A stretch of 64,000 bases of DNA, from positions 57,266,552 through 57,330,551 of the forward strand of contig OX419756.1 in assembly GCA_948567375.1 (NCBI GenBank), given 5' to 3'. How positions within the stretch are numbered: the first letter of the stretch is position 1; each line of letters begins with the position of its first letter. The notes below the pieces were generated by a model that did no database searches, was not told the origin of the DNA, and was given only the letters and a program-made list of their open reading frames with translations. This document shows, one piece after another, positions 25,792 through 39,300 of this stretch. This DNA comes from Lunularia cruciata (taxonomy: Eukaryota; Streptophyta; Marchantiopsida; Lunulariales; Lunulariaceae). The position numbers were made by a program, and so were the translations under genes.

Positions 25792-27430
25792 ATTGAACCT
25801 GCACATGTTAATTGCAACACCTCTGAGCGATAAACTAACATGAATACAATGTCAAGACTCCATGGACTAAAATAAGAACGCGAGGTTTCCTTGTGAGAAG
25901 AAGTGTTTCGTATCTCCAGTCCGCCCTGTACAACAAAACGAGAACTCCACTATGATTTTATAGCGTTTTGTATAAAGCTCAAAAGGAACTCATGATATGA
26001 ACACATAATCCGCGACAATAAAAGACAAGAACGTCAAAAAGACGTGAGATACGCACTGGACTGATCTAAACTGAGATAAACATGGGTTCCTTAGTTGAGC
26101 ATAAGATGCCGTGCCGGAGTGCTTGGAAATCCTAGCCAGCGTTACTTTCTCTCCACGCCCTCGAGAATCTCCCTGGTGCTACATCTAGGAACCTAGAACA
26201 TTTAAGTACTTGCAGCAAGCAGGAAATTTCGCGCTACCATAATTGCCCAGCTTGGATTTAATGACAGCTCAACAGTATACAATGACAGAACCGACACAAA
26301 GCATCTCAAATGTGTACAATTTGTGAGGCAAACACAATGGCCATAGACCTAACTCCAGATGCTCAAGACGAGCACAAATATCCACTTCCCTTCTCTTAAG
26401 GGCTGACGACAGGAGAATGCATTCTAACGAAGAGATAAAATGCCTTGAAATATTTATATAATTGCTGATATCATGGCGATCTGGAGACGAAATTTTGCAA
26501 GAGGTAAGGCACAAATTAAGTTAAGAATTTTGCAATGAAGTAGGGGAAGCTACGTGATTTCGACCTTCAACTGCATTTTCCAACCACGAATAAGATACTA
26601 GCTCCAACATATTCCTGCATCAAGCGTCTCGACTATGGGTGAGACCTGAACCGAGAAACAGAACGGTTTCACGACACTGGAGCATATCCACGCACACAAA
26701 TACCAATCTCAGATACAGCATTTTGTTCCGGCTCCAACATGATGCAAATCAAAATATCTGTCAACCTCTTCCTGAAACCAGAAACCACAGACCGACAACT
26801 TCATGCACATTAACAGGAAAGGGCACCCCTTCCCATCCACAGATATTCGTCCCCTGATTTAAATAAGAGCAGGAAAGCACATTCATACCTCGTGTACTGT
26901 GGCTCCGAACGAATTTCACCGATCTGCTTGGCACAAAACCTGAGCACAAGGCAAATGCTGTGCTATTGCAAGAACCGAAAGTTAGAGACGTCAGTCGTCT
27001 GTAAACTCCCGAGCGGTAATCATGAACTCGATTCCTGCACCCGATATCGATGTGGGACCATGGTGTCCCGGCACCCGCTCGAACCCGATATTCGGTACCT
27101 TCAGCCTTGGTCTAACCCTAAATAGTCGAGAGAGACGGACACAATCCGGGGACAAAGGGAGCACGAGTGCAAAGGAGTTGAGATCTCGCCAGTGGAACTT
27201 GAATATGCGTTTCTCCTTGGAACTACGATGGGGCATTTTGCCCATAACCATTTTAGGTGCAGTACTATGACTCCAATCATTATCCGAGGAGAAATCCCGA
27301 GACGTAAGTTGTGTGATAAGAACCAGCACTACGTTAACTCCAATTATTTCGAAGGAAATATGAGGTGTCCAAACATCGAAGTATTAGATACCCCAAAGAA
27401 TGAAAGTCAATTGAAGGCTTGAATCCAGTC
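25792..27430. other. Upstream region of the TRF4-like gene
   Basis: It probably contains the promoter, leader and at least one 5' UTR intron of the TRF4-like gene. Overlapping open frames on both strands at about 26,991-27,329 (112 and 82 codons) have Arg- and Pro-rich products without a recognisable domain. The GC content is that of the gene island; it drops sharply after 27,430. Confidence 0.5.
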
Positions 27431-27999
27431 TTCCAAGACACAACTTCGGCTAAATAATGGTTTTTTTAAACATATAAATTTGTAAAATGATTCAAACAAG
27501 CATTCTTGCACACAATTATAATTGGAACAAAAACCTTTAACAAGAAGCTAAATATTCTCAAAACAAAGAAAAAAGAAAGAAACATTATTAATTTTATATC
27601 AAAAAAAGTTATTCTCTTTTCATAAATGAGTAGATTTCTATCATCATACATTACTTAGTAAATAATGCAATATAAATCCTTTTCATTAATAATATTACAT
27701 CAAACATTATAAACCACTAATAACTAATCAAATTAACCTTTCACTAAAGTAAGTCTTCTATCAATGATAGGTATTCCATCAACAAATCTAATATATTCAC
27801 TAAAGTCCATGCTATTCAAATTTGTATCGGAATCAAAATTCTTCTATAAATAAGTCATTTTCTTTAATTTACTAACAAAGATGAATTTTCAAAGAGGTAC
27901 TTTTGATAATTATTTGATTTAGATAAAATATTTTAATGTCTATATTAATTCTACACCAATTAATCTTTTGCTTAAATGTGATATGTTGTTGTAGATTGG
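27431..27999. other. AT-rich boundary of the repeat block
   Basis: An abrupt change to A- and T-rich sequence with poly-A/T runs and no coding potential. It is the left edge of the decayed transposon block. Confidence 0.6.
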
Positions 28000-28460
28000 A
28001 ACAATATTATTCATATACATACAAGGTCTACTTGTTTTGTTACTACATTTGTAGCACCAAAACTAGTTTATTGGACGTTGGCGTGGTAGTGGCAATCATA
28101 GTTATTTTGGTAGTTGATCATGGACTACTTGTTGGTAGTCTGATTTCATGTTAGTGTTATTATCACGTGGTGGAATCAACCCTCACTTGTAGTGTTAGAT
28201 GTGCAATTAGCAACGCCACTAGGGTTGGAGATGTAGGTCAAGTAGAGGGGATACTTTTGAAGTGTAGCTCCAAGGAGCTCACTTCTTTGATATTGAGTCT
28301 TTGAGTTCTCGACTATGATGGACATATGCCGGTGAACGTCACTTGAACTCTCTTAGCTAGAGTGGGTGCGACTTGATTGTAATCCATGGCCAATTGTTGA
28401 GTGAAGGATCAAGTACATATCTAATTGAAGTGTGATTCAAGTAGAAGAATGAACTTATTA
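28000..28460 (+). repeat. Long direct repeat, copy 1
   Basis: About 450 bases here recur, diverged, at 30,240-30,690. Shared landmarks in order are: ACATTTGTA followed by CCAAAACTA; GGCGTGGTAGTG or a close variant; GCAATCATAGTTA; AGGTCAAGTAGAGG; AGCTCACTTCTTTGATATTGAG; CTCTTAGCTAGAGTGG; and GTGAAGGATCAAGTAC or a close variant. The two copies are in the same orientation about 2.2 kb apart, the arrangement expected of long terminal repeats around a noncoding interior. I could not find primer-binding or target sites. Confidence 0.7.
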
Positions 28461-29114
28461 TATCAAAGAAGTGAGAGTTAGGAAATTGGATGCAAGAATT
28501 GAGGACGTTGGTGGTATCTCCAAGCTTGGCTGATCATGATACTAGATTTCCCTAAGAGTGATTGTGTGTGGAAGCCTTGTTCGAATTCATGCAGATTTGG
28601 CAGTGGGGCAACCGAAGTGAGGAAACATTGGTCATAATTTTGAGAATTGAGTCAATTTGAGACATTGTGGGTTTGATTTGAGCTAGAGAAGAGATGAAAT
28701 CAAAGTCAATTTGGTATGAATTGAGCATGAAGTGCAAAATTAGAGGTGGATTTGAGAACTCTTCCTCTTGAATTAGGGATTTGAAGATCCACATCTTCTC
28801 AATTTAGCTTGAATTGATAGTTAGTGGAGGATTTAGTGATCAACTAATTGTAGAATAGGTGTGTCAGATTAGCATAGGTTGTCCATATTTGGAAGTTGAG
28901 TTGGCGAAGTTGTCTAGAGTTGGAGGTTGTACAAATTGCTCTAACTTGAGTTGGTGAAGCTTGGCCAAATTTAGAGAAGGTCCAAATTGGCAAGAAAAAA
29001 GCCTCATTTTGCTAAATTTTGGCATTTAGAGGCTTCGAGGCATAGGATTGTGGCTTAAAGAGGCTAAGGAATGCTAGAAGGGCCAACAAGCCAACTTGTT
29101 GCCATGAAGCTAAT

Positions 29115-29670
29115 TGTAATGTTATGAGGACAAGAGAAATCCCAAGAGAAACACAAGAGAATAACCACAAGATTTCATCCCTCAATACTTCGATACCCCA
29201 AAGGAGCACTTTTCTTTATTATATAGCAAAGAAGACCCACTCAAAGGAAGCTACGCACTTGGGATCAATTATATGGATTAGTGATATATTAGTGAGCTAC
29301 ACCCTTGGATTAGATGCATGGATTTGTGACATATTGATTGTTGTCCTATTTGGTTAGTCAAACTTGTTTGACCAAAAAGAATTTTTGGAGAATCTTCTTG
29401 TAGGAAGCTCAAAATAATATGGATGAGGTACCATTGGAAAGCTCTTGATGAGACAAATGAGGGTGGAAAAGGTAATGTCTTTCACTAACAAGAAAACATC
29501 TCTCACGTTTTCAAGCCTAATTCATTTGTTTAGGCTTCCAAAATTGGCTTTGAAGTTTTTATGGTGTTTTTGACCTCTACACTAGTAATGGAAGTACTCT
29601 TTTGGTTTACTTAGACCATCATATATAACATCCTTCAAGATATTATCAAGTCAATTTTTAGTTGATGTGA
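29115..29670 (+). repeat. Dispersed 540-bp repeat, copy A1
   Basis: First of three same-orientation copies (others at 31,721-32,260 and 32,930-33,450). Shared landmarks: a TGTAAT...GAGGACAAGAG-like start, CCCCAAAGGAGCAC, a CTTTATTA motif, GGTTAGTCAAAC...TTTGACC, GGAAAGCTC..GATGAGACAAA, TTCATTTGTTTAGGC, TAATGGAAGTACTCTTTTGG and TAACATCCTTC. The copies are noncoding and strongly diverged. Confidence 0.75.
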
Positions 29671-30239
29671 CTACATGCCACATTATCTTGATAGCGTGCA
29701 AGGTTTTGCCTTCCAAAGTCCTCATGTTGGAAAGACATGATGGTGTTGTTTAGAAGGATCATATGTGAAATTATATGCCATGCCATCTCCCAAAAATTGA
29801 TGACATTATGCACCCCAGCTTGGCACTTGTACGTGCAGGCTTGTGGTATATGTTACATGGCTCTTATGGTGGAGTTGCTGTAAGTTGGTGTGTGATAACT
29901 ATTTGAGAGGATGGCATATGGCATGTTTGACTCATCCTCTCATGATGGTTCCTCAAAGGCAATGGTTATATCCTAGATATACTTGACCTATAGCTAGTTC
30001 ACCCTTTATGTCATATAGATTGTAGACAAGCAACTAAAAATGGAGCTTGAGAGAGAAATTGCTTGATGGAGTAATCTATCTCCAATCTTTGCACACCATA
30101 GGGCATATCACATACTTGGAGTAGATGGTTATATGGAGTTAGAAAAACCTAACCACAAGCTAGGAGGTGATTGTTGCACTTTAGCATTCATATATGAGTT
30201 GTGTTTTTATAGTATATGATGTCGATAGTGATGTATGTT

Positions 30240-30690
30240 ACATAGCAATGTATATGCACATGACATTTGTAATGCCAAAACTATTTTGCTTGGACATTGG
30301 AATGGTAGTGTTTGCAATCATAGTTACTTTGCTAGTTGCTCATGAATTACTTGTTGGCGGTTGGATTTTATGTTAGGGCTATTGATCACATGGTGGAACC
30401 CATTGTCGCTTGCACCATTTGCATTATCAGATGCAATGGGACCATTAGGGCTGAAGACCTAGGTCAAGTAGAGGTGATATTTTTAAATTGTAGCTCTTAA
30501 GAGCTCACTTCTTTGATATTGAGCCTTTGAATTCCTAGCTATGGTAAACAAAGGCCAACAAGCATCACTTGAAGTCTCTTAGCTAGAGTGGATGTGGCTT
30601 GATTTCAATCAATGTCTAATGTTGAATGAAGGATAAAGTACAAATTTGATTTGAGTGTGATTTGAGTGGAAGAATGAATTGAGTATAATG
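30240..30690 (+). repeat. Long direct repeat, copy 2
   Basis: Second copy of the repeat at 28,000-28,460, with the same landmarks in the same order and many substitutions and small indels. The stretch between the copies holds another repeat family (29,115-29,670) and no intact frame. Confidence 0.7.
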
Positions 30691-31720
30691 GCACTTTAGA
30701 GTTCATGTATGACTCATGTGTGATTCAAATTGAATTAGAATATCAATTATTAATAAGAAAGTGAGTTGAAGGATTGATTATTTTGAGAGGTTGAGCAAGA
30801 AGATTACTATTATAGAGGTTTGCACTAGATGGATAGATTTGAATAAATAAAAAGTTGAGAGAAATCTTTTAGTACTTGCAAGTAAGGTATCATGTGATCT
30901 CCCAACACTTTGAATTCTATGCTAAAAAGACCTATATTTCATTTAAAATCATATTTGCAATTGTCCTAAAAGCTTACTATGGTGACTCATTGTTGCCCAA
31001 ATACTAGTAAGGTTGGTAAGAACATGTCATTCCGCCAAGGATACAAATGAAAAAATTACTAGAAATAAAGAAAAGTGTCATTGTGTTGTAGTTTATTTAA
31101 CCCCTTGAGCACGAATTACTCTCAGAAGGGATGAGTATGAGCTCTTATGGAACCACTATGGTAAAGGGAGAACTAAAGATCACTTTCACTATTAGTAAAT
31201 TCTAAATTAATCTTGAATTTGATGGTTCACATCACTCTAAAGGCTCTTTAGCTCCAAAGACCTCTACTTTGAAGATGCATACTACCTTTCTTTGAAGGCA
31301 CAACTCCAAAGATGTCTTTGAATTAGCCAAATACCCTTGCCTTTTGATTCTATGGTACTCTCAATGCTCCAAATCAAGCTTTAATCCTCAATGCATTGAT
31401 TCTCTCCTTCAAATCCCTCAAAAATCACACATTCTTATCAAGTACTAATGTCTCTCCCACATTGTAACACTTTTGATTCTACTACAAAATTCCTCACTAC
31501 TACTCAACACAAGCATTCATCTACACTCAAAGGGAAAGAATTACAACTGCAAACAACTCATAGTCCTTTTGATTGAACTTTGACTTCATAAGAAAAATGA
31601 ATTGATAAAGTGAACCCAACATACTTTGGGTCAAAGCCTTATATACATCTCTTACTTCAATTGAAAGAGATTTTTGGTTTAGTGGATTTCCTAATTATCT
31701 ACTATCTCTATCTATATCAC
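30691..31720. other. AT-rich noncoding sequence between repeats
   Basis: No frame or structure that I can name. It sits between two families of decayed repeats and is probably itself old transposon sequence. Confidence 0.5.
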
Positions 31721-32455
31721 TGTAATACTTTGAGGACAAGAGAAGAGAGAAAACACAGATTATACACTCAACATTTGGTGCCCCAAAGGAGCACCTTCTC
31801 TTTATTACATAGACAAAGAGGATCTCCTCCAAGGAAGCTCCACCATAGGATTAGGCACATAGATAGGTGACATGTCAGCAAGCTCCACCCTTGGATTACT
31901 TACTGGGGTGGATGACATGTTGGTCTAGGTCCTATCTGGTTGGTCAAACAAGCTTTGACCAAAGGGAATCTTTTAGGGAATCTTCCTATAGGAGTCTCAG
32001 AATCACGTAAGGTATTGTTGGAAAGCTCTCAATGAGACAAAGCAGGGGGGAGGGAAGGCTAACCTTTCCTTTGATGGGGGGAAATTTTTACATTTTCGAG
32101 GCCTGATTCATCCGTTTAAGCCTCCAAAATTGCCTTCAAAGATTTCAGGCATATTTTGGTTCCTACTCTATTAGTAGAAGTCCCCTTTTGGTGATACCTC
32201 TTTTGGATCTATTTAGTCCATTGTGTGTAACATCCTTCCAGATGTTACCGAACCAATTCTCACCTTTAAATCATATATCTAGCTATTGGTTCTAAGGTTC
32301 TCAAGTCTATTTTGGTTTCTACTCTATTAGTAGAAGTACTCTTTTGGTGATATTTCTATCTGATCTATTTTGACCATCATGTATAACATCACTCTAGATG
32401 TTACCAAACCAAATTTCACATCTAGATCATATGGCTAGTTCTTGGTATTACAATC
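31721..32455 (+). repeat. Dispersed 540-bp repeat, copy A2, with duplicated tail
   Basis: Second copy of the repeat at 29,115-29,670, beginning TGTAATACTTTGAGGACAAG. The last unit of about 150 bases (TATTAGTAGAAGT..CTTTTGGTGATA through CATATCTAGCTATTGG) is tandemly duplicated, at about 32,155-32,300 and 32,310-32,455. Confidence 0.75.
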
Positions 32456-32929
32456 ACTCATGATTATAATCCTAAAATCTTCTCATTAATAGTAAATTAA
32501 TTAAGTGCCTTATACATGTCAAGGAAATTGTCAATTCTTCCCCAAATACAACTTGCACTTTATACTTATTTGGACTTACAACTACAAATGTCTACAACTA
32601 AGGACTTTGGGTTACTTCTTATCTCAAAATTCTTGTAGTACAAATGTTCCTCTATCAATGAATTATAGTTCCTTTGGCCTAATGCTTTGCTACAAAGAAC
32701 TACTTTTCCTTTAAAATGCCTAAATAGGAAGTTGTTCTGCTCCTTATATCCTGTTATTACTAATAGATAAGTATCACAAGTCTCTATGAACTTCCTATCC
32801 AATGCTCTATAAGTCTAATTGCTAATTGATCTATTTTCTCTTTGTCATACATTCTTCCTCTAATTTCCAAACCTATAACTTGAGCTCATGGATCTTTGCC
32901 TTTGTTGCTCTTGGTTGCTATAATATTTC

Positions 32930-33645
32930 AAGGGTAGAGAAACACAATAGAGAAAACATGAATTACATACTCAAACTCTAATGCCCCAAAGGAGCACCAT
33001 CTCTTTATTATACAATCAAAGAGTATCTACTCCAATGAAGCTCCATCATAGGATTAGGTATGGATAGGTGACCTTTCAGCAAGCTCCACCTTAGATTACT
33101 CGCTTGGATGGGTAATATGTTGGTTGTGGTCTCATCTTGTTGGTCAAACAAGCTTTGACCAAAGGGAATCTTTTTAGGAATCTCAAAATCACGTGGTGAG
33201 ATACCATTGGAAAGCTCTTGATGAGACAAACCTAGGGGAAGGAAAGCCAACCTTTTCTTTCCTTATTTGGGAGAAAAGTCTACACATTTTTTAGGCCTAA
33301 TTCATTTGTTTAGGCCTCTAAAATTACCTTTGAAGTTTAGGCATATTTTGCCTTCTGCCCTATTAGTAGAAGTGCTCTTTTGGTGATACCTATATCTAAT
33401 CTACTTTCTCCATCATATATAACATCCTTCCAGATGTCACCACCCCAAGTTTCACCTTTAGATCATATGCCTAGCTATTGATTCTAAAGTTTCCAAGCAT
33501 GTTTTAGTTTTTGGCCTATTAGTAGAAGTACTCTTTTGGTGGTACATTTGTTAGATCTACTTAGTCCATCATGTATAAAATCCTTCTAGATATTACCAAA
33601 CAAAATTTCATTTCTAGATCATATGTTTAGCTATTGGTATTACAA
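32930..33645 (+). repeat. Dispersed 540-bp repeat, copy A3, with duplicated tail
   Basis: Third copy, again with the final unit of about 150 bases in tandem (about 33,345-33,480 and 33,500-33,645). The same tail duplication in A2 and A3 suggests that one arose from the other after the tail had doubled. Confidence 0.75.
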
Positions 33646-33699
33646 TTGCACTTCTTCCTTCATTATACTTTCAAAATCATTTGTGGCATCCTCCACTTA

Positions 33700-36335
33700 T
33701 TGAATAACCTTTTTCTTCTCCTCCTCTAAGTGTTGGTCTTAACCTTCACTTCCTCTTGTATTTAGACTCAATCCAACTTCTTCTCCTCCTTCTCTCTCCT
33801 CAACTCTTTGACCATGTGCTCCAACTAGGTGGTCATTTCTTTTTGATACTTGGCCATTTGCAATTCCAAGGTCACAATCCAAACTGTGGAACCTTCCAAC
33901 TCATTACAAATGCTTACCACTTCTTTGTCTTTGACTTTGGCTTTGGATTGTAGTTGGTCTTCATAATCAAGTTGCATGCTCTTCTTCTCCATCCATAGAG
34001 TCTTACCTTCAAGTTGTAGCCTTCCAAGTTCTTCCACTTGTTGCTTTCCCTTGCTATCAAAGAGGACTCATGTCTCTTCATCTTGAAGTTTTCTTATAAA
34101 AGCACATCTATCTTCTTTGCGTCCTCCTTGTACAAGTTCTCACTCTTCTCTAGTTACTCCTTCCACTTGGTATACTTTGCATTCTGAGTATAGAAAATCT
34201 TGTGGAGCCTTTGGATTATAAAGGTATAATTTACCACATTGAGGTAGTTTCTTGATACTTTGGCAGCAAAGTTCCATAATTTGCAAAGTTGCTCCTATCA
34301 AGATGATGAGGAGATGTGCTCTTTCCTTCACTTTTGCTTGGATCCTTTGGGTGATATTTCTCCTACTTCAACTTACATCTTCATCAAAAGGTCTTTGTCT
34401 TCCTCTTGCAATAGATAAAATCCTAGCAAAACTCATGCAAACTAACTCTAGCACCTTCATAATATTAGAAAAATATTGACATACAACTTCTCTTGAGAGT
34501 CTTATTCTTTAGACAGTTTTTGATACATGATAAGGAGATTATTTAAGGGGGCCTTTTATTAAAATGGTTTATTTTTTAGCACTTTTATTTTCTAATTTCA
34601 CCATTTTGGATTATGTCTTTCTCTCCTTGGCAAACAATATACACATTGTGTGCACTATAGATCAAATTAGGAAGACCTTTGACCACTTTACTACCAAAAT
34701 TCATCTTGTAGGTTTGGAAGTCAAGGCATCATAAATAGAGTGTGGTATTCTTTTTATATTCATCCTTATTTACAACTTCCAAATGGATTTATTATGTATA
34801 TGGATGGCTTTTGCATCCTTGGAGTGCAAATAAGGTCCAAGGATTTTATCACATGCCTTTAGACCTTGTTCTTGTAAATAAAACTCTTTTATGTTGATTA
34901 TCTTCCTTTGATAGTGGATCCACAAGTGGTTTAATATACTCTCTTCTAGTATTATTTGTAAACCAAACTCTTTACTTTGAATGGTTTTCCTTTCTTTGAC
35001 CTTCTTATCATGTTTAAGAGGCTTTGATAAGAGGATAAGAATAATCTTTGATGATATCATTAGACCATGGACTTTTGAGTGTGTAGTAGAGGACTTGCGC
35101 ATAGATAAACATCTCTCCCAATTATGGAGGTATAGGTATACTATGAATAAGAGATGGCACTTGTAGCATTTTTTGCATTGTTGAGTACTCCTTATGCCTT
35201 TGCTTTTCTCTTATTTTGTGGTGTTAATAGGTTAATCTTGGAAACATACATGATTTAATTTCAACTTCTACTTTTGCTTTAGCCAAAGATCTTTGGCTTC
35301 TTGCTTAACTTTGGGCAAAATTTGTACTTCTTGTTAGTTCTTGGTATTCTTCTCATTTGGTTCTTAAACATCTACTTGTTGATAGGATGTAGGGGGCTCT
35401 TTGACTTAGTGTGAGGTCTCTCTATGTGCTTCCACTTCTTCTTCTCAATCCGCATGTGTGGTTTGAGTTTGGAGTAGACTAAGCATCCTCAGATTGCTCC
35501 TCTTCTTTTGCTTCTATTGCATACCCCCCTACAATAAATGATCCTTCTTCTTCCTCCTCTTCTTTGTACTTGCCTTTGGGTTCTTCTTCTTTTGAAGTTG
35601 CTTCTTTCTCTGCATCTAAATTTACATCAATAATTTGAGGCTTTTGTCTTAGTCTCATTGTAGGCTTTGGAGACTTTGCTTGATTTATCTTCTTCTTCTT
35701 TACCTTTGTCTTTAGGGTGGCCCTTTCTTTGTCCACTTGTAAAAATTCTCCAATTGATGTAAACTTTGCATCCGCTTCTTGGTGCAACTTTATCATATTT
35801 TCCCTCTGGATTGTGAAGCAAAGTACACCATTGGGTAGAAATTGCTTTGGAACTTCTTGTGCTCCTCCCTTGTTATTTAATTGAGCCTCATGCAAAAATG
35901 GATAGCAAAGGGAGTCAAGTAAGTTGCTTCACTATCTTCCTCAAATTCTTGATGTAGATTCCTTGCTTGATAAAAAAACATATTGAGCTAATTGATGGGT
36001 TCTCTTTGATAAATGAACTCAAAGAAGATGGCTTGGTGGTTGGTTAGGTGAGTTTTTGTCTTGTGTCTGAACAATTTCATAGTTACTTCAACAATCTCAC
36101 TTTGTGCCAAATCCTTATAACTTCCAACTACCCACCAGCCATTGTTCTTTTGTTGCTTCTCTTCAAAGGTTACTTGGTATCTTTGGTGAGTGCCTTGTCT
36201 ACAAGTTTTGTATCTAGGGTCATAGCTCTTGGTGACTCTACTTTATGTCCTAGCTCATTCTTCCAATTCTCCTTTGTCCAATTGTATAGGTCTCCTCTTA
36301 GATCTATGATCATTCTCTTCTTCCTCTCCTCATGA
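33700..36335 (-). pseudogene. Decayed retroelement-like coding region, family unrecognised
   Basis: On the minus strand, fragments of reading frame follow one another with stops and frame changes. From upstream to downstream they are: 36335 to about 36,180 (with NWTKENWKNELGHKVESP), 35895-35479 (Lys/Glu-rich, ending in a Glu tract and GSFIVGGYAIEAKEEE), 35102-34770, 34331-34140 and 34037-33825 (charged, coiled-coil-like with MAKYQKEMTT). The bias is that of old coding sequence with long charged helices. No protease, reverse transcriptase or transposase motif is present, so a gag-like or accessory protein of a transposon is only a guess. Confidence 0.45.
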
Positions 36336-39300
36336 TGATTACAAAGTCACTCAATTGCTAGTTCTAGAGCAATCATCCCAAATGATTGCTTTGGATAACC
36401 TCACTTTTGTAATAAATTGCCAACTTTTTCACTATTGGACTACAAAGAATGGCCTTGGATCTTCCACATGGGTTTTTGGATAAACATTATGTTTTTTTTG
36501 TCAAAAATGGTCTAGAGACATAGGCAAAGAATGGACAATTATGAAGGCTGTAAGAACTACAAATACTAGAGAAAGTCTGAGCTCATTCAAATTTAAAATG
36601 AATTTGGTATATGAAAATTGAAATTGATCAGCAAACACTTGATTTTCTAGCCAAATTCTTTAGCCATCATTCTTCAATGATTGAGTAATTGGTGAGACCT
36701 CCTTCACACATATGAACAAACAATTTGGCAAGTAATTATTTTCTGCACATGCAAGTGGTCTTTGGCAGTAGTTCCTTATCTTGGTGGTTGCACATTCAAT
36801 TATCTATACATGCTTGTCTTCAATGTACTTGAGTACAAAGGTCATTTGAGCTAATGTTTGTACCTTTTGTCTTTGCTTATCCTTTGGACTTATCTTATTT
36901 GGCATTATACATTCAAAGTATCTTTGGCTTTGTGCTTCTTCCATTCATACCATTGCATAAACAAACACAACTCCAAATGGTACTTTGACTAAGAAGTTTT
37001 CCTTTCTAAAAAACAGATATTTCTGTCCTATCTTTACAAACAAGAGTAAAATTTAAAAAAAGGAATATATTTTGTGAAAATGTATGCACCACACTTACAT
37101 CAAGTCCAACAATCACTATTTCCAAGCTTAAATTGAAGTCAATTATTGTTGATTTTGTGGATCTCTACTACTTGTATACTTAAGAGTAACTAGTGTAAGT
37201 CTTATGCATCATGCTTGGGGCAAAAGGAACTTGTAATGACATGCATTGTCCACATCCTCATTCATTGTCCCATTCTATCATCTCTATTCTTAAAGGTAGC
37301 TTTGTCCATTATCCTTGTATCCATTATAGGCCTAGATGCAAATCAAGGTACCTATACCTTACTATAGTAGGCAACAATCATCTTTTAGAGGTAAGTAACA
37401 TGTTTATCAACTCAATCATTAAATATAATTTGAGCTTATAGAAATAATCTCCTTGGGCTAATTATACATCCACATCAATATCTTGATATCAAATCATAGA
37501 TCTTCAACTCAAATTAATTAGGACTTTCCAACTGGAAACTATGATATTATTTATATTTAGGTACAACATTATACTATATAAAGATGTATAATTCTATAAG
37601 GATTAAAAAGAAATTTGGAGGAAGATCGGATGATTGCTTTGGTAGAAAGAAATCTATGTGTTTGAGAAGATTATAATTAATCAAGATATTTCATGTGAAA
37701 GAAGAAATTAGGCAACTAATTGGATTCCAATACAATGAACTCAAATCAAGCAATTTAATTTAATGGCTTCAATGAAAGCAATAGATGCTAGCTTAAGCAA
37801 CAAAACTTCATAAAGTAGATTTAATATATTTAGATTATACCAGTTTTGGTACAAAAACCATTAATATCATAGTCTTTGGCCAAGATTCAGGTTGAAATTA
37901 AGGTTGTGATTGATATTACCAAGAATATTTGGAAGAGAAAAATCTCTTGAATTCAAAGGCTTGTAATTAAGTAAGATATTTGATTTGAGTGAAGAAAATT
38001 AAGCAACTAATTAGATGAAAGCAAACTGAAGTAGAATTATGTAATTGAATGTGCTTTAGTTGAAGCGATTAAATTAAACCTAAAAATTTGGTTATGAATT
38101 GAGATTGAAACTTAAAAATTGGTTATGAGTGGATTAAATGAATTTAGATTGCATATCTATGGTTTCAAAATTCCACAAACTATTAGTACCATGCTCCACT
38201 TTCATCCCTTATACTTAATTCTTTTCATCTATTCTTTGGGTGATGTTGTTTCTTTGTCTATTTATTAGTGAAGTTTTAGGCTTTTCTTAGGATGCCTCGT
38301 TTCTTTATTAAAAGGACTATGTAGACAATAATACTCATCTACTACCTCCTTTTCCCTATCCCCTATGTGCAATCTATTACTTAGCCTCATCAAAGGCTCT
38401 TCCCTACACTCATAATTGCTCAAGTTTACTAATAGAGTATGTTCAATTTTATCTTCATTTCCTTTGTCTCACCTTTCAAGTATCTTATACTTGTTGATAC
38501 TTTTATAGATGACCTTGCTAATATAGTCTTCCTCTCATATCAAACATCATCTCCTCAAGATCTCATTCCTCCACCACTTGACATCTTGTAGCACATATGC
38601 ATATCTCATTCCATCATAAGCCCACAAAATCTTATCCAAATTGTCCTCATATGAGAGTAAGATTAACATAATATAGATATAAATCCAATTGATTATAGAT
38701 GAGAGAGAGGCTAAATAACATTCACTCTCCTAAATCCTCTATGGACACCAGCCATTTATATTGAAACCTTATTAATCTCCTACTCAAGGTTAAATTCTTT
38801 GACCGTATTCAAGCTTTCTTTTATTATTATTCATAGATCATATATGTCCACCAAGATCCTTATGCCTTTGTGCCACTTGGTGTGTACTATATTCTCCATA
38901 CTATCATAAGTTACTTTCTACGATGACCATGGAAGAGATGTTTCTTCTTGGATCTTGCTAGTACTCTCCCATAATAGACCATATTAGTACTACTCTATGG
39001 AAGCTCATTTTGTTATTAAGAGATTTTCTCTTGAATACAATGGTTTTTCCAAGGTTATTGGACATCTTTACATGAGAGGTATACAAACAAGCTCAAGCAA
39101 TTGCAACATGTTTGTTGAGTTTCCATAGTTCTACCATCTCCATCAAAAGAAAATAAGTCTTTATTGTACCTTGATGTTAAGCTAAATAACAGAGTATTAA
39201 TATGCAACTCAACCAATCTCATTTTCCATTTACAATTTGATTCTACTACATAGTCTTCATTTACTTGCCATTTGCAACTTCCATTATTTCTTCTAGGACT

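Noticed and set aside
25256-25796. Plus-strand ORFs over the TRF4-like first exon
   Set aside because: They mirror the acidic, Ser-rich first exon on the other strand and match no protein family.
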